Below the pieces are notes generated by a model. That model saw nothing but the letters and a program-made list of their open reading frames with translations, was not told the origin of the DNA and searched no databases. A DNA stretch of 10,925 bases from Spirogloea muscicola. Taxonomy: Eukaryota > Streptophyta > Zygnematophyceae > Spirogloeales > Spirogloeaceae. A program made the position numbers and the translations under genes. The stretch is from positions 1,378,321 to 1,389,245 of the forward strand of contig WELB01000008.1 of NCBI GenBank assembly GCA_009602725.1, in the 5' to 3' direction. Below, piece after piece: positions 1 through 5,689 of this stretch; position 1 is the stretch's first letter, and the number at the start of each line of letters is the position of its first letter.

Positions 1-360
1 CCCCATCCCCCTCCCCCTCTCTCTCTGTCTCTCCTCCCCCTCCCCCCCCCTCCTTCCCACTCTCCTTCCAACCGTCCATTTCGGAACTCTCTCCCTCTTC
101 CCTCCCGTATCCAACCCCAACCCCTTCCTCGCTGCCCCCTTCAAATTGCCACTTCTGAGTCTGCGACTCTGTCACAATGCTATGGTTGCTTCTACACAGC
201 CACTTGTTGTCCTGCTACTGTGCTATTCATCCTGCAACAAAGCTTGTCACTGATAATCTCACTGCACAACATTACCGATAGATTGATGGCTTACTGATCA
301 TATCACCTTCAACGAGCCCCTCCCCCTAACTACTCCTTGACGCACTTTCTTTGTGCACAG
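1..360 (+). other. Low-complexity CT-rich tract and probable 3' part of a GT47 intron
   Basis: Bases 1-60 are almost pure C/T. The rest up to 360 has no recognisable coding segment and ends in a CAG acceptor (358-360) directly before the first recognisable GT47 exon. The simplest reading is the 3' part of an intron whose upstream exon is outside the window. The tract lies at the very edge of the sequence, so an assembly break there is plausible. Confidence 0.5.
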
Positions 361-2842
361 TACGCTGCAGAGGTCTTCTTGCACAGCTTCTTGGAGCGCA
401 GCAATGTGTACCGCACGACGGATCCTGAGGCTGCCTCCCTCTTCTTCATCCCTGTCTACGCTTCCTATTACCTCAACCTCCGGTTGCACAATCCACCCAA
501 ATGCCTCCCCTTTCCCACCTATTGTGGCCAAAACCTCATGGGCTGCGCGCACCCCTTCGGCCTGCGGCGCTGACTCCCTATCCTGACGGGCGAGACGCAG
601 GTGCAACTTCCGACAGGCCGACATTAAGATGCATGAGGGCGTGGTGGCCACCAGTGCACTGATGACGGAGGCGCTGAAGCTGGTGCAAGCGCGGCACTCG
701 TTCTTCCGCCGCAGCAACGGCCGCGATCACTTCATGGTTGCCTCCTACGACCACGGGCGCTGCAGGTGCAGCCGCAGCCGAGGCTCTGCCCCGCCGCCAC
801 GGCTTGCAGGTACCTGAGAGCAGCAGCCAGGGGCGCTCTTGCTGAGCCGTCATGTCCTTTCTGCCGGCGGCGGCGCACAGCTCAATGACTTTCGTGAGCC
901 CAAAGCTTGCTGGCGAGCTATTCACGTTGCAGCTCAACGGCGACCGGCGCATCTCCAGGTGCCGCGCCCCTCCTCTTTCGTTTCTGGGAGCGCCAGCCCG
1001 TTGCCGGCGCCACCGATGCTGCCACTGTCGCCGCTGCCGCTGCCGCTGCCGCTGGTACAGCTTTTGCGGCTGCCCATGTCAGCACACCGTACTGAAGACC
1101 ATAAGCGCAGCTTAACAATGGTGAGGGAATTATTGCGTGCGTCTGTGCTGTGCTGCGCTGTGCTGCAGTCGTATGGGGGACCCCGTCAAAGGCATCCAGG
1201 AGATTGCCTTCAACCCTGGTGCTGAGTACAGTAAGCTCCACTTGCCGGAGACGCCATGCTACATCCCTGGCCACGACGTGGTCATCCCCGTCCTCGCCGA
1301 GGGCGCCATCACGGACCCCCAGGTCCGGCATGTGACCCCGTCTGGGGGCGACGCCTGTCCTGCTGAGGTCACTGGCGCACGTGACACTCACCAGCTCGCA
1401 CAATGAAACCTTACTCTGTTAGCCCTGACCCTAGACTTGACTTCAGGACCCAGCCTGACTCTGAGGAGATGAGTGCCGCCCAATGTGCTCAGAGCGGTGA
1501 GCGGTCCATCAAGCTCCTTGCGCGTTTCGGACGCGCCGTCCTCGGCGCCAACGACAAGGGCAAGCCGACACTGCACCACGGCCACGCTGTACGCCCTGGC
1601 CGTGATCATGGCCTCGGGCGGCCGAGCTCTGGCTGCCCTTGAGCTCTTGCAACCCCCTCAGCGAAGTAGATCTAAGGTCCAATGTCATTCACTGGGGAGT
1701 GTAGACGTAAAGGACATGAATCGAGTATCTGCAGGGTTCAGGCTTACCCCAATTGACATTGCTTATATGGACAGAACTGGCCTTGATTCACTCGCGCCAG
1801 GTACGCAAGGAGCTGTGGGACATCTTCGAGGAGCAGAAGCCGCTGGGGTGGGAGTTTGGGCTCACCTCGGACGAGCACACCTTGGCCGACATGCGCAATT
1901 CTAAGTTCTGCGCCTGCCCCCCCGGCTACTCCCAGGTGCCTCCTGTTGAGACCACCCATAACTCCAAGCCCTTATTCCCAAAAGGCTGAGGAGCTCCGGT
2001 GGTTGTCCCTCCGCATGGCTTTGAGCCAAGGCTAGTCAGATGTGGACTTTGTGAACTTGACTCAATCTCTTGGCCTTCACAAAAGCAGCTCATATGGCGA
2101 GCCGCTTCGTGTTGCTTGCCACAGAAGTGGGCCGGTCCGCTGACATATTGCTCTTCCAAACAAACGTGCAGTGGACGAGCCGCATCACCAAGGCCATTCT
2201 CGCGGGGTGCATCCCCGTGACATCGTTCCGGGAGCACGACCAGCCATGGCAGGATGAAATTGATTACTCCTCTTTTTCACTGAATATCGATCCCGGGGAG
2301 ATTACGACCACACCCCACCGCATCAATGGCATCCTTGCAGACGAGGTTTTGCCCACAACGAGCCTCACTCCACCTTGACTTATTGGCTTGGCTTGCCAGT
2401 GTTTATGCTCAAGGTGCATTGCGTGGCAGATCAGTATCTGTAATCACCTGTTGCCCCCTGATCTTGAAATCTAAAGCTTATGATTTGAATCTGGACTCGC
2501 CGGATAATCACGGGGTCCATGTAACAGGTCACACGGAAGTTGTCGATGCAAAAATTAGCTTCAGAGGTGGACAAAGATGATAGCATGTGAAAACGAGCAA
2601 GCAGTAAGAGCAAGCCCTGATTAATTATAACTGGGTGGCAAATGCAGACGGCCTTCCGGGCTATGCAGCAGGCGCTGGCGAAAGTCCAGCCCTGGTTTGC
2701 ATACAATGAGAGCGTGGCAGGCGGCGTGCACGAGCGCATTGTGCACACACTGCAAAGAAGGGCCACAGCGCTGGCCGACGGGACGTACAAGCCAACCTGG
2801 CAACGATTTGACCAGCTTAAGGACATCACAAAGAGCGGCTAA
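361..2842 (+). CDS. Exostosin-family (GT47) glycosyltransferase, 5'-partial, 8 exons
   Basis: Visible exons: 361-482, 601-765, 881-958, 1169-1322, 1493-1588, 1801-1935, 2172-2345 and 2648-2842 (TAA stop at 2840-2842). All seven introns are GT-AG, 115-302 bp, with matching phases (2,2,2,0,0,0,0), giving 372 residues. Family landmarks are RTTDPEAASLFFIPVY (residues 18-33), GRDHFMVASYDHGRC (81-95), PCYIPGHDVVIP before exon 4 ends, NSKFCACPPGYSQ (238-250) spliced directly to WTSRITKAILAGCIPV (251-266), and the DYSSFSLNID strand. These define the GT-B nucleotide-sugar domain of exostosin-like enzymes, which in plants and algae act as type II membrane proteins of the Golgi on wall or matrix glycans; donor and acceptor here are unknown. 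The N-terminal anchor and first domain strand are missing, with an acceptor at 358-360 implying an upstream exon. The usual Glu of the R-x-x-E-A block is Lys (SRITKA). The family call is firm; substrate specificity is not. Confidence 0.88.
1029..1054 (+). repeat. GCCGCT microsatellite inside a GT47 intron
   Basis: The hexamer GCCGCT repeats about four times inside the intron 959-1168. A further GCTGTGCTGC-like stretch lies just before the acceptor at 1166-1168. It opens long alanine- or leucine-rich reading frames on both strands that are not real genes. Confidence 0.8.
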
Positions 2843-3470
2843 GACTCCGTATTGCAGAGCTGCACCTAATGCAGATTATGTGCTTTCCTTGGCAGCGGCT
2901 GCACTCTGTGCAAGGTCCACAGTCACGGTGCCCCAGCTTCGCAGTGCTTGCGAAAACGGGCTGCTCAGCCATGCCAGCTAAGAAAGCGACAGGGATACGC
3001 GGCCTAGAAAGAAACTACTGTGTGCAATGTGTTGGCAATGAGTGCTATGTATCTGCTGCATTGCACCTTGCTGACCACTGGCACGTCCAATAAACAGGTA
3101 CGACTACCACCGTTTTGGCGAGTCTCATCAGTACTTGCATCCCAGGCTGGAGTGTGGACCTTGGCTTGTTGTAAAGCATCAGCGGCTCTGCTTAAGTCAT
3201 CGACTTGTGTGTGGGCTGGCCATCCATCATCTTCCAATCTGTTGCCCTCGAGATAAAGCAACACTTGCGAGGTAGGGCCAAGTGGCTCTTCATGGCCAGC
3301 CCAAGAGAGGTGACTGTGTGTTGATTGAGGCGGCGCCACCAAAGGGACAAAAGCATGTGTTCTGGGCAAGAAGGGTCCTCGGTGTCTGGAAGAGGGGTAG
3401 ATCATAGGGCACTGCAGTCTGCGCCAAATAGCACCAATGGGTCATGCCAAAATAAAACGGCGACTGTGAA
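2843..3470 (+). other. 3' flank of the GT47 gene, no recognised gene
   Basis: This stretch follows the GT47 stop. It holds an AATAAA at 3089-3094 and a TGTAA at 3170-3174. TGTAA is the usual polyadenylation signal in green algae, so the GT47 mRNA may end shortly after 3174. An open frame of 133 codons on the minus strand (3405-3004) resembles no family I know and I do not call it a gene. Confidence 0.35.
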
Positions 3471-3575
3471 TGTCCGGCCCACAGGAAGATAGAAAGACTC
3501 TTTCCAGTAGAGGGCGATGGCTGTGATTGGCCAGCTCAGAACATAAGAATGAACAGATATCGGAGGGGCCGGACA
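3471..3575. repeat. 105-bp segment bounded by a perfect 10-bp inverted repeat
   Basis: TGTCCGGCCC at 3471-3480 is the exact reverse complement of GGGCCGGACA at 3566-3575. Between them, about 3490-3545, is a minus-strand relative of the retroelement 3' stem-loop module found further right (reads GAGCTGG...CACAGCCATCG on the minus strand). It may be a small terminal-inverted-repeat (MITE-like) element or a chance pairing around a retroelement fragment. No clear target-site duplication is visible, only a shared AA at the edges. Confidence 0.35.
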
Positions 3576-3687
3576 AACGCCGAGCACACAGCGACTCAAG
3601 TGGCCGCTGGGTGCTCATTACAAGAAGTGAGCTCTACCAATATCCCCAGTTGAGCAGGGTTCTCTCCTTGAGAAATTTGCCAGTCTA

Positions 3688-4145
3688 GGCTATGCCCGAC
3701 GCGCTGATGTGCTTCTGGCCGAGATGTGCTTGCCAGCTGCATATCTGTCGTTCTTGCGCCATCGAGTGTCGGCCTGTTTGCAGCGTGCTCAGGCTCAGGC
3801 TTTGCACCAGAAAGCTGGGCGAGCTCTACTTGGTGGCAGAAGGGCTTGGAAAACACGCCATCTAATCTTCAGGCATCGAGTAGCGACCTTTATGTGCTGA
3901 CCCGTGGTTACTGAGCGGTCATCTGCAGTGGGTAATGTACGTCATCAGATGTGCTTGCCGTTGTACTTGGCCACTTTTAGCCTTCCGTTGTTACTTTGCA
4001 CTGCAAGTCCCTTTTGAGCAGCCGCAGGTCAGAACAGTAGTCTCCAAGTAGCGGGTCCCCGCCGGCCCCCTTCTCGTACTTTGTTCATTCTTCTTTGGGC
4101 TGGCTTTTTCAGCCCCTGTCCTCAATGGGGCGAGCACTTTCTTCT
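3688..4145 (+). mobile_element. LINE-like retroelement 3' end, copy L1 (5'-truncated, frameshifted)
   Basis: From 3763 to 3837 the plus strand encodes RVSACLQRAQAQALHQKAGR, close to RLSVSLQRSMAHALHPRAGR in copy L3 on the other strand. This resembles the segment after the reverse-transcriptase domain of non-LTR elements, where an R-(I/L)-S-V-x-L-Q-R-x-x-A block is common. The frame then shifts, and SSSDLYVLTRGY plus a stop (3876-3914) matches the C-terminus of two other copies. About 150 bp of UTR follow, then the terminal module 4066-4143 with the stem GGGCTG (4097-4102) and CAGCCC (4110-4115). No RT catalytic domain remains, so the copy is dead. The 5' boundary is approximate because a stop precedes 3688 in frame. 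The family name (LINE) is inferred from motif memory, not a search. Confidence 0.6.
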
Positions 4146-4260
4146 GTCCACAGCAGGAGAGAAGGCGCGCGGGGCGCATGAATTGAAAGGGAGGCCAATT
4201 CAAGCCAACACAATGTTCAGGCAGAGTCGAGTGCAGACTAAACAAGGCTACATAATACGG
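4146..4260 (-). repeat. Repeat R, copy 1 (probable 3' UTR of a minus-strand retroelement)
   Basis: Bases 4157-4256 match 5372-5474 with roughly a dozen differences over about 101 positions, counted by eye. Shared blocks include GAGAGAAGGCGCGCGG and AACTAAACAAGGCTACAT-like ends. In copy 2 the repeat lies directly upstream, on the minus strand, of a minus-strand terminal module, so I read it as minus-strand 3' UTR. Copy 1 meets the tail of L1 at about 4145. Confidence 0.6.
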
Positions 4261-4269
4261 AGACCTAAT

Positions 4270-4292
4270 CTTAGGTACCTAAGGTACCTAAG
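4270..4292. repeat. Near-perfect 23-bp palindrome built on GGTACCTAAG
   Basis: Two tandem GGTACCTAAG units preceded by CTTA form a palindrome broken only at its central base. It sits between repeat R copy 1 and the 17-bp-flanked insertion. No function can be assigned. Confidence 0.7.
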
Positions 4293-4317
4293 CAGGAAGG
4301 GACAAGGTCGGGTTAGG

Positions 4318-4334
4318 GAGCGCCGACACGAAAG
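4318..4334. repeat. Target-site duplication, left copy (17 bp)
   Basis: GAGCGCCGACACGAAAG occurs here and again, perfectly, at 4442-4458, exactly flanking the 107-bp insertion. The length and identity are typical of non-LTR retroposition. Confidence 0.85.
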
Positions 4335-4441
4335 AAGAAGTGGCACTCCCAATGGGGGCAAGGGTTGCGAAAAACCAGCCCAAAAAGAATTCACAAAGGT
4401 TCAGAGGGGCCTAAGAGCGGTGAGCAGCTACAGAGGGGCCT
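4335..4441 (-). mobile_element. Short retroposed insertion L4 (LINE 3' end or SINE) with 17-bp TSD
   Basis: This 107-bp unit is flanked by perfect 17-bp direct repeats (4318-4334 and 4442-4458). Read on the minus strand it carries two AGGCCCCTCTG blocks, then the terminal module (GGGCTGG...CGCAACCC...CCCATTGGG) and a CTTCTT end. It closely matches the 3' end of L3 (about 4826-4714 minus). It is therefore either an extremely 5'-truncated copy of that LINE or a non-autonomous SINE that borrowed the LINE tail. There is no coding content. The stem has one mismatch (CAACCC in place of CAGCCC). Confidence 0.8.
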
Positions 4442-4458
4442 GAGCGCCGACACGAAAG
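4442..4458. repeat. Target-site duplication, right copy (17 bp)
   Basis: This is the exact second copy of 4318-4334. Confidence 0.85.
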
Positions 4459-4520
4459 CGCCGAGCGCTTGGCAAAGCCGAGGGTCGGGCCACTGCGGAC
4501 TGCCCAGGGAACGGAAGCGA

Positions 4521-4555
4521 CAGCCCATATCCTCAATGGGCGAGCCCTTTGAGCA
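4521..4555 (+). repeat. Partial retroelement terminal module (m5)
   Basis: The 26 bp at 4521-4546, from CAGCCCATATCC to GGGCGAGCC, are identical to 5284-5309. They correspond to the second half of the terminal stem-loop module (the CAGCCC arm plus the CAATGGG block). The module runs straight into the coding C-terminus of L2, forming a head-to-tail junction at about 4555. Confidence 0.7.
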
Positions 4556-4712
4556 TAGTCTCTCTGACCTGCGACTGCTTAGCAGGGGTTACTGAGTGAT
4601 TAGTAGCTGCTTTGTTTCTTCTTGTGTGCTTGTCTTTCTTAGTGCTTCACCTAAGTGCTTCGCTTAGCCCCCTTCTTGAACTGTGTTCATTCTTTTTCTT
4701 GGGCTGGCTGTT
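4556..4712 (+). mobile_element. LINE-like retroelement 3' end, copy L2
   Basis: The fragment starts with the conserved C-terminal peptide SLSDLRLLSRGY and its stop (4557-4595), followed by a TTCTT-rich 3' UTR. The terminal module begins at about 4667 (CCCCCTTCTTGAACTGTGTT, then CTTGGGCTGGCT to 4709). It is interrupted at about 4712, where copy L3 begins in the opposite orientation. Only the last 12 codons of the ORF survive. Confidence 0.6.
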
Positions 4713-4775
4713 CGAAGAAGAAGTGGCACTCCCAATGGGGGCAAGGGCTGCGAAAAGCCAGCCCAAAAAGAATTC
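4687..4775. repeat. Large hairpin formed by tail-to-tail retroelement ends
   Basis: The arm ATTCTTTTTCTTGGGCTGGCT (4689-4709) pairs with AGCCAGCCCAAAAAGAAT (about 4757-4774), with a small bulge in the T-run and a loop of roughly 45 nt. The arms are the same module in opposite orientations, contributed by L2 and L3. Confidence 0.75.
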
Positions 4776-5275
4776 ACAAAGGTTCAGAGGGGCCTAAGAG
4801 CGGTGAGCAGCTACAAAGGGGCCTGAGGATGCAATGGTAAAACAGGGGGAGGATGGATCACTCAATAAGTACGAGTGAGGAGCCTCAGATCCGACAGACT
4901 AGCTGCCGGGAAGCTATCACCCTGACGAAAGCCAGAGCCCGCAGCGAGAGCACGGCCAGCTCGCGGATGCAGAGCGTGGGCCATGGACCGCTGCAGGGAT
5001 ACAGAGAGGCGCATCCGATATACCTGAGCCCACGAGCCCGCGGCGTTGAAGTCGGCTGGCTCGCCGCGTCTGCGGGACACAGCCCGCCGCGCAAGCCTAG
5101 CCAATAGGTCAAGCCACTGGGACCCAAGAGCCCCGTGCACGTCCACCGCCAAGGGGACGAACTCGTCGGCAGGTGGGTGATCGGAGTGCTTGGCCGCCTT
5201 GCAGCGAGCGGCCTTCGAGGCAGCGTGGCCGGCCCGCGAGGCAGAGAGCCCCAGGTTGGAGCGGTCGACCACATC
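4713..5275 (-). mobile_element. LINE-like retroelement 3' end, copy L3, with reverse-transcriptase C-terminal fragment
   Basis: On the minus strand, 5275-4862 is one open frame. It contains a GHAASKAARCKAAKHSDH-like block, then EFVPLAVDVHGALG (about 5167-5126), RLSVSLQRSMAHALHPRAGR (about 5008-4949) and the C-terminus SLSDLRLLTRTY with stop at 4862. The order 'FxPLAV(E/D)xxGxLG then RxSVxLQRxxA' is what I know from the C-terminal region of non-LTR retrotransposon polyproteins, downstream of the RT fingers/palm. The 3' UTR (4861-4786) and terminal module with an intact GGGCTG/CAGCCC stem follow, ending at about 4713 against the tail of L2. The 5' truncation is near 5275. The RT catalytic core is absent. 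The absence of frameshifts in this part suggests it is younger than L1. Confidence 0.65.
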
Positions 5276-5283
5276 GGCTGTTC

Positions 5284-5371
5284 CAGCCCATATCCTCAAT
5301 GGGCGAGCCTTTTCTTTCTTTCTTTCTTTCTCCCCAACGCAAGGCAATGGCTGTGAGAGGCCAGCCCACAA
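5284..5371. repeat. Facing terminal modules (m6 +, m7 -) around a TTTC microsatellite
   Basis: The plus-oriented half-module 5284-5309 is identical over 26 bp to 4521-4546. It is followed by a (TTTC)n tract at 5310-5331 and a minus-oriented module at about 5325-5371 (minus strand: GGGCTGG...CACAGCC...GGGGAGAAAG). The two modules share the TTTC tract as a common tail, so this is another tail-to-tail junction. Confidence 0.6.
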
Positions 5372-5478
5372 GAGAGAAGGCGCGCGGTGCGCATGACATT
5401 GAAAGGGAGGCTTGTTCAAGCCAATACATTGTTCAAGCAGAGGCTAGTGCAAACTAAACAAGGCTACATGATAAAAAA
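5372..5478 (-). repeat. Repeat R, copy 2, immediately upstream of the cyclophilin region
   Basis: This copy is nearly the same as 4157-4256 and ends in ATAAAAAAAGG on the plus strand. On the minus strand it leads into module m7, like a 3' UTR. Its edge is only a few bases from an ATG at 5483, so retroelement sequence directly abuts the 5' side of the cyclophilin gene. Confidence 0.6.
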
Positions 5479-5689
5479 AGGAATGTACCCCCGGGGACGA
5501 ACCCCGCCTCCCACTTGGGCGCGGGCGTCAGGCCCGTCAGAGGCGCTGACGGCGGCGCTGACGCCCCCGCGGCGGGAAACTCCCCGGCCCCGACCGGAAC
5601 GCCCATTTTGCCAGACGCCGCGGCGCCGCCGCGCCTCCCCCCTCAAGCCCCGGCCTTGCCGCCGCCGTCGCCGCCGCCGCCGTCGCCGC
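5479..5689 (+). other. Very GC-rich stretch upstream of the cyclophilin exon
   Basis: This stretch is dominated by CG/GC runs and a (GCC/GTC)n tract (about 5657-5689). It could be promoter/5' UTR, an N-terminal exon, or both. One frame stays open from the ATG at 5483 into the cyclophilin domain but is an unnatural arginine run. A second frame gives a Pro/Ser/Ala-rich peptide ending in PPPSPPPPSP, a typical algal linker, but would need a frame change at the N. A GGCGGGAAA at 5571-5579 fits the E2F consensus on the minus strand, which is weak evidence for a regulatory site. Confidence 0.35.

Noticed and set aside
918-1403. Minus-strand open frame of 161 codons opposite GT47 exons 3-4
   Set aside because: It is alanine-rich because it reads the GCCGCT microsatellite and the complement of GT47 exons; it shows no family motif and the plus-strand gene explains the region.
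3004-3405. Minus-strand open frame of 133 codons in the GT47 3' flank
   Set aside because: Composition is not repetitive, but no motif, splice partner or repeat copy supports it; I could not tell it from chance.
4309-4318. GGGTTAGGG resembling a telomere repeat
   Set aside because: It is a single unit with no tandem array; chance is sufficient.
4390-4445. Possible tRNA-derived SINE promoter (B box) in the 107-bp insert
   Set aside because: GGTTCAGAGGGG departs from the B-box consensus and no matching A box is present at the right distance.
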